From a virus: a DNA stretch of 20,158 nt. The stretch spans positions 1 to 20,158 of the IMG/VR virus record IMGVR_UViG_3300021185_000055. The stretch is one strand, 5' to 3'. The position numbers and the translations under genes were made by a program. The notes under the pieces were generated by a model. That model made no database searches. It was not told where the DNA came from and saw nothing but the letters and a program-made list of their open reading frames with translations. The stretch's first letter is position 1. Every line of letters begins with the position of its first letter. Below are positions 5,308 through 12,914 of the stretch, in pieces.

Positions 5308-6247
5308 TCTAATAGATATGTTGCAGTACATGCGACCTGAAGGTGCTAAGACACAGAAAGAATTTTGTCTTGAGTATCTCGAACCTGTGTTCGGTAAGCC
5401 TGACCCCTATGGTAATTACATACACCAAGTTGGTGTTAAGCCACGTCTATGCTTCACAGCACACCATGACACAGTACACAAGGCTGAGGGTATGCAGAAA
5501 GTTGTTGTCACTAACAACATAATATCTGTAGCTGACCCCAAGGTATCAAGCTGTCTAGGTGCTGACTGTACCACAGGCATATGGCTTATACTCAAGATGA
5601 TTGATGCAGGTGTTGAGGGTACATATGTAGTTCATGCAGCTGAAGAGATTGGTTGTCAGGGTAGTAAGGCATTGGTCTATGACAATCCACCTTGGTTAGA
5701 TCACACTGATGCTGTTATATCTTTCGACAGGTATGGTACTAAGTCTGTGATCACACACCAGATGGGTATGCGTACTGCATCCAATGAGTTTGCTAAATCA
5801 TTTGCTACTGCACTAAGTCTACCACAGCTAGTAGCTGACGATGGTGGTTCTTATACAGACAGCAATGAGTATGCTCACCTAGTACCTGAGTGTACTAACA
5901 TCAGTGTAGGTTACTACAACCAACACACAGCCAAAGAGACACAGGATATGTCTTATGCAGAGCTGTTACTCAGTAGCCTACTACAAGCTGACTGGACAAA
6001 GATTGTCATCAAGCGTGACCATACCATACAAGAGTGTATCTACACTAAGTATGCAATGAATGATGACTACTATTACTCTAACAACCCTGACTCTACAGAA
6101 GAGATTGTCAATCTAGTATTAGATTATCCTGATAGGATTGCTGATATGCTTGCTACCTATGGTTATTCTGCAGAAGAAATCATGAGAGAGTGTAACATCT
6201 CACCCGACTACTACATCAATGACTATGTAGCTACTCGTTATATGTGA
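5297..6247 (+). CDS. M28/M42/M20-type zinc metallopeptidase, 316 aa
   Basis: The protein keeps the full co-catalytic metal set of the M28/M42/M20 peptidase clan: H56-x-D58 (HHDT), D90 (LGAD), E116-E117 (AAEEIG), D144 (SFDRYG) and H210 (NQHTAKE). The family cleaves N-terminal amino acids or small peptides using two zinc ions. There is no signal peptide, so it would act in the host cytoplasm. A C-terminal extension of about 80 residues after 235 is Tyr- and Asp-rich and falls outside the core. The start at 5297 is preferred over 5279 because AAGGAAA (5284-5290) is correctly placed for it. It overlaps the Cys-rich protein gene by 11 bases. Aminopeptidases are unusual in phage early regions, and the substrate is unknown. 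The superfamily call is firm; the subfamily is not. Confidence 0.8.
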   Translation: MKNNLIDMLQYMRPEGAKTQKEFCLEYLEPVFGKPDPYGNYIHQVGVKPRLCFTAHHDTVHKAEGMQKVVVTNNIISVADPKVSSCLGADCTTGIWLILKMIDAGVEGTYVVHAAEEIGCQGSKALVYDNPPWLDHTDAVISFDRYGTKSVITHQMGMRTASNEFAKSFATALSLPQLVADDGGSYTDSNEYAHLVPECTNISVGYYNQHTAKETQDMSYAELLLSSLLQADWTKIVIKRDHTIQECIYTKYAMNDDYYYSNNPDSTEEIVNLVLDYPDRIADMLATYGYSAEEIMRECNISPDYYINDYVATRYM

Positions 6248-6258
6248 CACGTTGTCAC
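6244..6258. promoter_or_regulatory. Dyad GTGACA-CGT-TGTCAC overlapping the peptidase stop
   Basis: A perfect 6-bp inverted repeat with a 3-base centre spans the TGA stop of the peptidase gene. It could be a protein-binding site or a short hairpin that stabilises the message end. No T-run follows, so it is not a terminator. It opens the control gap before the integrase. Confidence 0.4.
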
Positions 6259-6296
6259 GGAGGGTTGATTAATTTTAAATAATATGTATTTTATAG

Positions 6297-6373
6297 TACT
6301 TAAAGTATACTTAAAGTAACCTTAAGTTTCTATTAATACTTATAAATAATAATACTTTAAGTAACTTTAAGTA
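6297..6373. repeat. Opposed pairs of an 11-bp repeat (TACTTAAAGTA) upstream of the integrase
   Basis: TACTTAAAGTA occurs in tandem at 6297-6307 and 6308-6318. A diverged copy (ACCTTAAGTTT) at 6319-6329 keeps the 11-base period. The reverse complement TACTTTAAGTA lies at 6353-6363 and AACTTTAAGTA at 6363-6373. The last copy runs into the integrase ribosome binding site (AAGGAAAG). Helically phased, opposed pairs beside an integrase gene fit integrase arm sites, excisionase sites or an autoregulatory operator. A weak promoter (TTGATT at 6265-6270) may also lie in this gap. Confidence 0.6.
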
Positions 6374-6382
6374 AGGAAAGAT

Positions 6383-7471
6383 ATGAAGTATACGATAAAG
6401 ACTACTCGTAAAAGTGGCGGTACGTCTTGGGTCTTTAGGCCACCACAAGATGCTGTATCAGCAGGTATAGTTAAGTCTCAAACATTTAGAGATGGACGTA
6501 CTGCAAGAGTAGAGATACCTAAACTGCTAGATAAGATAGATGCCTTTCGTAGAGGTGAGTTAGTAGCAGGTGATATAGGTAGACTATCAAACCTTAATCA
6601 GATAGTGACTTACTACTTAAAGACAAAGCACTTTAATTCTTTGTCGCCCAATACTCAAGATAACTATACTCACAACCTTAAGTGTATCTGTCGTACAGAA
6701 ATATATGGTAAAGAGTTTGGTAGTTTTAGAATTGACAGGGTTACAACTCCAGTATGTACTGAAGCCTACGATGCTTGGGAAGAAGATGTAAGTACCAACA
6801 CAGCTAATGAGTACAGTAGGTCTCTGTCTATGATCATGAACTACTGTCGTTCACTAGACATTGTTAACAACAACCCTGTTACCCATGTTAATAAGAGAAC
6901 TCATGAGACACGTTCAACTATATGGAATAATGAACAGGTTGAAAAGTTCTGTGATACAGCCTTCTCAGATTTTAAGTTTAGGAACATAGGTCTGTGTGTA
7001 CTGATGGCCTATGAGTGGGCGCAAAGACCTATTGATATCTACACTCTTAAATGGGACAACATACATTTTGATATCAACATGGTAAAGATACGTCAGAGTA
7101 AACGTGGTGCTACAGTTGAGCTACCATTAGAAGAACCTTTGACTTCCATGTTACTACAACAGAAAGGTGACTGGGACTTCCAAGAATATGTAGTACCTTT
7201 TCAGAGGCCTTCAGATGGGGCATACAGGGCGTTTGATCATGCCTCTGCAGGTGTACTAGTCAGGGAGATCAAGGAGCTATCAGGGCTACCTTCTGATCTA
7301 CGTGTGGGTGATCTTAGAAAGACAGCCATCAACCAAATGATTGACAGTGAGATAGACCACCTTGCAATCATGTCTGTTACAGGGCATAAGAATGTGGCAA
7401 GTCTTAACCCATATGTTAAACACAATTTAAAAGCGGCTAAGTCCGCATTGAATAGGAGAAGTAAGAGTTGA
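6383..7471 (+). CDS. Tyrosine recombinase (phage integrase), 362 aa
   Basis: The catalytic domain shows R215 (AQRPIDI), K240 in the beta-hairpin (QSKRGA), the box II stretch G309-D310-L311-R312-K313, H335 (TGHKN) and the nucleophile Y344 (PYVKH). The usual box II reads H-x-L-R-H, so the first His is Gly and the residue after Arg is Lys. The N-terminal region (about 1-60) would be the arm-binding domain and about 70-170 the SAM-like core-binding domain. The enzyme would insert and excise phage DNA at an attachment site. AAGGAAAG precedes the ATG. The repeat array just upstream probably belongs to its att site or regulation. No tRNA-like att core was found. The stop overlaps the HNH start (TTGA). 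Confidence 0.9.
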   Translation: MKYTIKTTRKSGGTSWVFRPPQDAVSAGIVKSQTFRDGRTARVEIPKLLDKIDAFRRGELVAGDIGRLSNLNQIVTYYLKTKHFNSLSPNTQDNYTHNLKCICRTEIYGKEFGSFRIDRVTTPVCTEAYDAWEEDVSTNTANEYSRSLSMIMNYCRSLDIVNNNPVTHVNKRTHETRSTIWNNEQVEKFCDTAFSDFKFRNIGLCVLMAYEWAQRPIDIYTLKWDNIHFDINMVKIRQSKRGATVELPLEEPLTSMLLQQKGDWDFQEYVVPFQRPSDGAYRAFDHASAGVLVREIKELSGLPSDLRVGDLRKTAINQMIDSEIDHLAIMSVTGHKNVASLNPYVKHNLKAAKSALNRRSKS

Positions 7472-7932
7472 GTATAAGAAAACATATTACTATGGAAGAA
7501 AGAAAACACTTAAGTCTACCTCTAAAGTATGGGGATACTAGATCTGATGGTGCTATGTTTATATCTTATTATTACAATATAAATACTAACACTAATTATA
7601 AATCAAGACCATTAGAACAATGGATTGTTAAAGAAAACATAGAAAAACAAAGACAAACTAAAGCTGAACATAAAAGAAAAACTTCAATAGCTAATAGAAA
7701 TTTTATTAAGAGGTTAAAAAGGCTTTATGGTTGTTCTGTATGTGGTTACAAGAAATCTTTAGATGCACTTTGCTTTCATCATATACGTGATAAGAAATCT
7801 ATAGTAAGTAGGATGCTACAGTACTCAAGGAAATCTTTAAAAGAAGAAATAAGAAAGTGTATATTAGTATGTCATAATTGTCATAGTGAAATACATGAAC
7901 AACAAAGAAACAACCAAAAGGAGAATGAATAA
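7468..7932 (+). CDS. HNH endonuclease, probably homing-type, 154 aa
   Basis: The Zn-supported HNH fold is visible: C89-x2-C92, the H104-H105 pair, N137, and C135-x2-C138 with H139 and H143. The Lys/Arg-rich region at residues 55-85 would bind DNA. The TTG at 7468 is favoured because AGGAG (7454-7458) sits about 9 bases upstream and because TTGA overlaps the integrase stop; an internal ATG at 7492 is the alternative. Arg codons are nearly all AGA/AGG and the gene is more AT-rich than its neighbours, which use many CGT codons, suggesting recent acquisition. Free-standing HNH genes of this type are commonly mobile in phages. Confidence 0.8.
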   Translation: MSIRKHITMEERKHLSLPLKYGDTRSDGAMFISYYYNINTNTNYKSRPLEQWIVKENIEKQRQTKAEHKRKTSIANRNFIKRLKRLYGCSVCGYKKSLDALCFHHIRDKKSIVSRMLQYSRKSLKEEIRKCILVCHNCHSEIHEQQRNNQKENE

Positions 7933-8132
7933 TGGATGTTCAAGATAGACTAAGGCTAGCCCACATATCAGTGTGTAAAGCTGAGAATGAAAGGATGCGT
8001 GAAGTGTTCAACATGAGAACCTATAAAGAAGGTGATCAATGGACACAACAAAAGAACAGGCAAGTAACTGGAGCTAAAGGTGGTAGACATAAAAGCCTTA
8101 AGAGACTTTGGGTTAAAGAGAGGAGAATATAA
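7932..8132 (+). CDS. Small basic protein, 66 aa, function unknown
   Basis: The start overlaps the previous stop by one base (TAATG) and is preceded by AAGGAGA. The protein is basic, especially the C-terminal half (TGAKGGRHKSLKRLWVKERR), and has no Cys or membrane span. The basic tail suggests contact with nucleic acid. Its stop overlaps the thyX start in the same TAATG manner. I recognise no family. Confidence 0.55.
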   Translation: MDVQDRLRLAHISVCKAENERMREVFNMRTYKEGDQWTQQKNRQVTGAKGGRHKSLKRLWVKERRI

Positions 8133-8842
8133 TGCAATCAATAAAATCAATTTACATTGACCACATGGGTAGTGATTTATCTATAGTCAATGCGGCAAGA
8201 GTTAGCTATGGTAAGATCAGTTCTTGGGAAACGTATGAAGAGTATTCGTGTCCTAACTGGCCTAACTGTGACATGATGGGTTGTCACGATGATATTTACT
8301 ATGAGTTGTCTAAACGTGACACTAAACTTATTAAGTTCCTAGCTAAACATAAACACATGTCCCCATTCGGTCATGCCTTTGCTACCTTCCATGTATCAGC
8401 ACCAGTGTTTGTTGCACGTCAGCTAGTAAAGCATAAGTTCCTACGTTGGAATGAGATAAGTCGTAGGTATGTATCAACAAAGCCTGAGTACTTCGAACCT
8501 ACAACATGGAGGTCTAAAGTAGATGATAAGAAGCAGGGTAGTAGTGAAAGTATTATCATAAGTGATATACATATTAGTACAACATTAGATTACGTTACAT
8601 CTTTGTACAAACATATGATTGACTCTGGTGTTTGCGAAGAGCAAGCACGTATGGTACTACCACAGAACACTATGACTGAGTGGTATTGGAGTGGTAGTCT
8701 CGATGCCTTTGCCGATATGTGTAAGCTTAGGTGTAGTCAAGATACACAGTACGAGACACGTACAGTAGCTAATCAAATCAGTACTAAGATGTCTGAACTA
8801 TTTCCAGTGTCATGGGAGGCATTGACAAATGTTCACAGTTGA
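8132..8842 (+). CDS. Flavin-dependent thymidylate synthase ThyX, 236 aa
   Basis: ThyX methylates dUMP to dTMP using FAD and methylene-tetrahydrofolate. The signature RHR-x7-S appears as K100-H101-K102 ... S110 within KHKFLRWNEISRRY, with both outer Arg residues replaced by Lys. Other family landmarks are NAARVSYG (20-27), LIKFLAKHKHMSPFGH (67-82), the QARMVLPQ segment (171-178) and the C-terminal LRCSQDTQYETR region. An insertion at about residues 31-58 carries C40, C46, C51 and H52, which are not typical of the family. AGAGGAGAA precedes the ATG. With MazG, RNR and glutaredoxin it would raise dTTP supply for replication. Confidence 0.9.
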   Translation: MQSIKSIYIDHMGSDLSIVNAARVSYGKISSWETYEEYSCPNWPNCDMMGCHDDIYYELSKRDTKLIKFLAKHKHMSPFGHAFATFHVSAPVFVARQLVKHKFLRWNEISRRYVSTKPEYFEPTTWRSKVDDKKQGSSESIIISDIHISTTLDYVTSLYKHMIDSGVCEEQARMVLPQNTMTEWYWSGSLDAFADMCKLRCSQDTQYETRTVANQISTKMSELFPVSWEALTNVHS

Positions 8843-9074
8843 ATTTGAAAAGGATTACTCTGTCGTCACCAGTATGGATGAACAGAATAATTTTGATGAT
8901 GTTGAAATGTATCTTGAGAACAATGGTGTTGTTTACTTAAGACAATACGTAGAAGATATAGATACACATCAGGTAATTGAAATATCATATAAACAATTAC
9001 TTGACTTGTGGTCTTCCATGAGGCAGACTGAAGGCCTATTTAAACTAGAACTAATCGGAAAGGAAAAACGATGA
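8829..9074 (+). CDS. Small acidic protein, 81 aa, function unknown
   Basis: The gene starts 14 bases inside the end of thyX and has an excellent Shine-Dalgarno sequence (GGGAGG, 8814-8819) 9 bases before its ATG. The protein is acidic, with beta-rich character in the first half (TVEFEKDYSVVTS, NGVVYLRQYV) and a helix-like segment at about 49-66. No motif is recognised. The stop overlaps the next gene as ATGA. Confidence 0.65.
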   Translation: MFTVEFEKDYSVVTSMDEQNNFDDVEMYLENNGVVYLRQYVEDIDTHQVIEISYKQLLDLWSSMRQTEGLFKLELIGKEKR

Positions 9075-9286
9075 GTAAATCACAACATGAATTAATTATG
9101 ACACACCTTAGAACAACTAAGGGTATTACAGTACGTGAGGCTATGATAGATTATAGCATCAGTTGCTTAACCAAACGTATACAAGAGCTACGTAACTTGG
9201 GTCACGACATACTTAGTGTGAAGAAGAAACACCCTGTTACAGGTCAACGTTATGTACGTTACGTATTACAAGGAGAAGATGGATGA
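9071..9286 (+). CDS. Helix-turn-helix DNA-binding protein, 71 aa
   Basis: The whole protein matches the shape of the small winged-helix-like phage proteins of the HTH_39 type: an N-terminal helix (QHELIMTHLRTTKG), a recognition unit (ITVREAMIDYSISCLTKRIQELRNLGHDI, about residues 19-48), then a basic beta-wing (KKKHPVTGQRYVRYVL). Proteins of this kind probably bind DNA; roles such as excisionase, repressor or transcription modulator are all possible. AAAGGAAA precedes the ATG, which overlaps the previous stop (ATGA). It is the only HTH protein I see in the window, so it is the best candidate partner for the dyads and repeats upstream. Confidence 0.75.
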   Translation: MSKSQHELIMTHLRTTKGITVREAMIDYSISCLTKRIQELRNLGHDILSVKKKHPVTGQRYVRYVLQGEDG

Positions 9287-9468
9287 CACTATACCTCTGG
9301 CCACCTGTCATCATGTATCTACTAGGTATGATGCTAGTCATAGGTATGTTTGAATCAATGGATGATAACAATAAAGGTACACTCAAGCTAGCTATTGTGT
9401 GGCCTTTTATTTCAATCATGTTTATATATGAGATGATAAGGGATATAATTTATGGCGACAGGAGATAA
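9283..9468 (+). CDS. Small two-span membrane protein, 61 aa
   Basis: AAGGAGA lies at a suitable distance before the ATG, which overlaps the previous stop (ATGA). Hydrophobic segments at about residues 3-23 (LYLWPPVIMYLLGMMLVIGMF) and 34-52 (LKLAIVWPFISIMFIYEMI) are separated by a short acidic loop (ESMDDNNK). The C-terminus ends with basic residues. It overlaps the primase-helicase start by 17 bases, so it is expressed with the replication genes. The role is unknown; membrane attachment of replication is speculation. Confidence 0.6.
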   Translation: MTLYLWPPVIMYLLGMMLVIGMFESMDDNNKGTLKLAIVWPFISIMFIYEMIRDIIYGDRR

Positions 9469-11059
9469 CCCACACTTAGCTTGTCCGTATACAGAATGCG
9501 GTTCAAGTGATGCGTTTAATTGGAATGATGATGGCTATGGTCAATGTCATTCTTGTAGTAGATCATATCCATCTAAGGATATGTCACAGGTATATGATTG
9601 GGTCAAGCAGGAGTACCCTCTCAAGGAAAGGAGAAAGCCTATGGAAATACCCGTAACGGGTGGAACTTACAATGGTATCAGGTCTATTGACGCTGATGTT
9701 TGTGAGCTTTTTGGAATACAATTACAGACTGGTGATAAAGGTGAGGCAGTCAGGTATGCGTACAAGTACCCACACACAGTCAAGTACAGGCTAGTGTCAG
9801 ATAAGTCTAAGACTTGGACTAAAGATAGAGGCATGGGCATGAATCATTTATTTGGCCCAGAGTTTAACTCAGGCTCAAGCAAACGTATCTACCTTACTGA
9901 AGGTGAGTTTGATGCGGCAAGTCTATACCAGATATTAGGTAAGACATTTCCAGTTAAGTCATTGCCTAGTGCATCTATTGGTGAGAAGTTTATCAAGCAC
10001 AATCACATCTACCTATCTTCATTCAAAGAGATCATCTATGCAGGTGAGCTTGATGATGCAGGACGTAGAGCTGCAGATAAACTATACGCTGCATTCCCTG
10101 ATAAGTTTTGGTATGTACCAATGTCTAAGCACAAGGATGCCAATGACTTCTTACAGTCAGGTGATGCTGATGATCTAATGTGGGCGGCACGTAAACCTCA
10201 ACGTTACTCACCAGAGAACTTCTTCTGTTCCGATCAAGATGTAGAAGATGCTATCCTCAATGAGAACCCATACGAGTATGTACCTACAGGTCATACAGGT
10301 CTTGATGATAAGATCAGAGGTATGGTCAAGGGTGGTATTACATTCATCAAAGCACCAAGAGGTACTGGTAAGACAGAGGTGATACGTTACTTCGAGACAG
10401 GCCTACTGCGTGACGAAGAGAGCCGTGTTGCTTTACTACACATGGAAGAGATGAAGTCTACTACCTACAGATCAATGGCTACATATCAACTAGGTGTCAA
10501 CGTCAGGACTAAAGATGATGCTAAAGAAAACAATGTGTCTGAGCAAGAAGTTATCACTGCCGCTAAAGAGATGACTAAAGGTGAACGTACTATTATCTTT
10601 GAGATGATGTCGCATGACGATCCACTCAAGCTACTTGATTACATACGCCTTGCGGCTACTGTATATGGTGCAGGGTTTATCTTCATTGACCATGTGCAAC
10701 GTCTTGCTTACTTGTCTAGCTCAGGTGTTGATGGTGCTACAAGTGTACTTACTACACTAGGTTCACGAGCCGCACAGTTAGCCAAGGAGTTAAACATTGG
10801 TGTGATCTTTATATCACAGGTGAATGATGATGGACGTACAAAGTATGCGGCTTCACTAGAAGAAGAAGCAATCATTTGTATTAAGATTGAACGTGATGTC
10901 GAGACTGAAGATGAGGTGCTACAAAATACCACAAACTTTATTGTTGACAAGAACAGACCATTCGCTAAATTAGGTAATGCAGGTTCAGTGTACTACGATC
11001 CAGACACTACGATCTTATCTGAAGATGCACCATATGATAGGAGTGAGATTGCGGCATGA
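9452..11059 (+). CDS. T7 gp4-like primase-helicase, 535 aa
   Basis: The protein joins a primase to a replicative helicase. A zinc finger at the N-terminus has C11, C16, C32 and C35. The Toprim catalytic elements are TEGEFDA (149-155) and GELDDAG (198-204). The RecA-like helicase half has Walker A APRGTGKT (301-308) and a Walker B-like FIFIDHVQ (409-416), then a conserved SQVNDDGR segment (455-462). It would make primers and unwind DNA at the fork together with the polymerase next door. Length is close to T7 gp4 (566 aa). AAGGGAT is the weak ribosome binding site. The stop overlaps the polymerase start as ATGA, ensuring coupled synthesis. Confidence 0.93.
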   Translation: MATGDNPHLACPYTECGSSDAFNWNDDGYGQCHSCSRSYPSKDMSQVYDWVKQEYPLKERRKPMEIPVTGGTYNGIRSIDADVCELFGIQLQTGDKGEAVRYAYKYPHTVKYRLVSDKSKTWTKDRGMGMNHLFGPEFNSGSSKRIYLTEGEFDAASLYQILGKTFPVKSLPSASIGEKFIKHNHIYLSSFKEIIYAGELDDAGRRAADKLYAAFPDKFWYVPMSKHKDANDFLQSGDADDLMWAARKPQRYSPENFFCSDQDVEDAILNENPYEYVPTGHTGLDDKIRGMVKGGITFIKAPRGTGKTEVIRYFETGLLRDEESRVALLHMEEMKSTTYRSMATYQLGVNVRTKDDAKENNVSEQEVITAAKEMTKGERTIIFEMMSHDDPLKLLDYIRLAATVYGAGFIFIDHVQRLAYLSSSGVDGATSVLTTLGSRAAQLAKELNIGVIFISQVNDDGRTKYAASLEEEAIICIKIERDVETEDEVLQNTTNFIVDKNRPFAKLGNAGSVYYDPDTTILSEDAPYDRSEIAA

Positions 11060-12897
11060 TAGTATTCGATGTAGAAGCTGATAACCTTTTGGAAGATGCT
11101 ACTAAAATACATTGTCTATCTTATACTGCTGATGGTTCTAGCCCTACAACTCTATTCAAGTATGATGATATGCGTAAGCTATTGTTATCTCAACAAGGAT
11201 TGATTGGTCATAATATAATTGGCTATGACATACCCTTACTAGAGAAGTTACTTGGTATAAAGATAAAAGCTAGACTGTTTGATACCTTACCTATGTCTTG
11301 GGTTCTCAACTACAACAGACCTAAGCATGGTCTTGATAGCTTCGGTGAGGACTTCGGTATACCTAAACCTGTGATAGAGGATTGGCACAATCTTACTCAA
11401 GAAGAGTATGCCCATCGTTGTTCAGAGGATGTACGTATTAACTGGGCATTGTGGTGTAACTTACTTAAACGTTTTAAGTTTATCTATAACGACAATATGT
11501 TACTAGATAAATTCTTTAGATACCTAGAGTTCAAGATGCGTTGTGCTTCATCAGCTGAGAGAGTTGGTTGGAGATTAGATAAAGCTTTAGCTGAGTCTAG
11601 TATTGCAACATTGGTTGATCAACAAGTGTCCAGAGTAGAAGAACTTAAGACTGTTATGCCTAGACGTAAGGTCATGGCAATCAAACGTAAACCTAAAGTT
11701 TGTTTCAAGAAAGATGGTACACCTTCTTCTCATGGACAAAAATGGTTTGACCTGTTGTCAGAACACAACCTACCTAACCATCATGACGATCCTATATCTG
11801 TCGTCAAAGGTTGGGAAGAACCTAACCCTAACTCTTCTGAACAGGTTAAGGATTGGTTGTACTCACTAGGTTGGAATCCTTGTACACATAAGTATGTTAA
11901 AGAAGATGATGGCAGTGAGAGAACTATACCTCAAGTGCGTAAGGATGGTGAGCTTACTGACTCAGTAAAGCTACTGACAAAGACTAACAACTCTGTCTCT
12001 GTCCTTGATGGTCTCACTGTTATACAACACAGACTATCTATCTTCCAAGCATTCGTTGAGTGTGAACGTAATGGATATGTTAAGGCAGGTATTGCAGGTC
12101 TTACTAACACGTTACGCTTCAAGCATAGGAAGCCATTAGTAAATCTCCCAGGTGTTGATAAGCCTTGGGGTAAAGAGATACGTGGTTGCTTGATAGCTGA
12201 TGATGGTTATGTATTGTGTGGTGCTGATATGACATCCCTAGAGGATACGACTAAGCGTCATTACATGAAACCTTACGACCCAGATTATGTTGAAGAGATG
12301 TCTAAGGAAGGCTTCGACCCTCACCTTGACCTAGCTAAACATGCTGGAGCTGTAACTCAAAAGCAAATAGATGATCACAACTCAGGCAAGACTTCACTAA
12401 AGTCTTTACGTAAGAACTACAAGGTGGTGAACTACTCTGCTACCTATGGCGTTGGCGCACCTAAGTTATCACGTACCACAGGTATGCCAGTCTATGAAGC
12501 AGCTGCTTTGTTATCTGCATATTGGGATCGTAACTGGTCAGTAAAAGCTTTCTCTGAGTCTCAGTCAGTTCGTACAATCAATGGTGAGATGTGGGTACAG
12601 AACCCTGTCAGTCAGTTCTGGCACAGTCTAAGGTATGAGAAAGATGTATTCTCTACACTCAATCAATCAACAGGTGCTTACTGCTTTGACAAGTGGGTAG
12701 CATACTACATGACGAAACGTCCCAATATACTTGGGCAGTTTCACGACGAGTCAATTAACCAAGTTAAGGTAGGTGATGAGAGTGATCATACTGCAACACT
12801 TAACTGGGCTATTGAAAAAGTTAACCAAGAACTCAAATTAAATGTTGACCTTGGTATTGACGTACAGTACGGTAACACGTATAGTGAAATACATTAA
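11056..12897 (+). CDS. Family A (T7-like) DNA polymerase, 613 aa
   Basis: The N-terminal 3'-5' exonuclease domain shows D5-x-E7 (FDVEAD), N53/D58 (HNIIGYD) and D125 in exo III (YAHRCSED). The polymerase domain shows motif A with D391 (ADMTSLED), the O-helix with R452, K456 and Y460 followed by YG (464-465), and motif C H563-D564-E565 (QFHDES). Y460 aligns with T7 Tyr526 and E. coli Pol I Phe762. Motif A is diverged after SLE (DTT in place of the usual LR stretch). An insert-like segment at about 200-310 separates the domains. The length is below T7 gp5 (704 aa). It replicates the phage genome with the adjacent primase-helicase and SSB. Confidence 0.95.
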   Translation: MIVFDVEADNLLEDATKIHCLSYTADGSSPTTLFKYDDMRKLLLSQQGLIGHNIIGYDIPLLEKLLGIKIKARLFDTLPMSWVLNYNRPKHGLDSFGEDFGIPKPVIEDWHNLTQEEYAHRCSEDVRINWALWCNLLKRFKFIYNDNMLLDKFFRYLEFKMRCASSAERVGWRLDKALAESSIATLVDQQVSRVEELKTVMPRRKVMAIKRKPKVCFKKDGTPSSHGQKWFDLLSEHNLPNHHDDPISVVKGWEEPNPNSSEQVKDWLYSLGWNPCTHKYVKEDDGSERTIPQVRKDGELTDSVKLLTKTNNSVSVLDGLTVIQHRLSIFQAFVECERNGYVKAGIAGLTNTLRFKHRKPLVNLPGVDKPWGKEIRGCLIADDGYVLCGADMTSLEDTTKRHYMKPYDPDYVEEMSKEGFDPHLDLAKHAGAVTQKQIDDHNSGKTSLKSLRKNYKVVNYSATYGVGAPKLSRTTGMPVYEAAALLSAYWDRNWSVKAFSESQSVRTINGEMWVQNPVSQFWHSLRYEKDVFSTLNQSTGAYCFDKWVAYYMTKRPNILGQFHDESINQVKVGDESDHTATLNWAIEKVNQELKLNVDLGIDVQYGNTYSEIH

Positions 12898-12914
12898 CAA
12901 TAATGGAGGCCAAT

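Noticed and set aside
6297-6373. CRISPR array
   Set aside because: The units are 11 bases, tandem without spacers and in opposed orientation, which does not fit a repeat-spacer array. No cas operon is present; the Cas4-like nuclease alone is a common phage gene.
6248-6382. attP core matching a tRNA 3' end
   Set aside because: No GGTTCRAATCC-like T-arm sequence or CCA-end similarity is visible here or elsewhere in the window, so an attachment core is not called.
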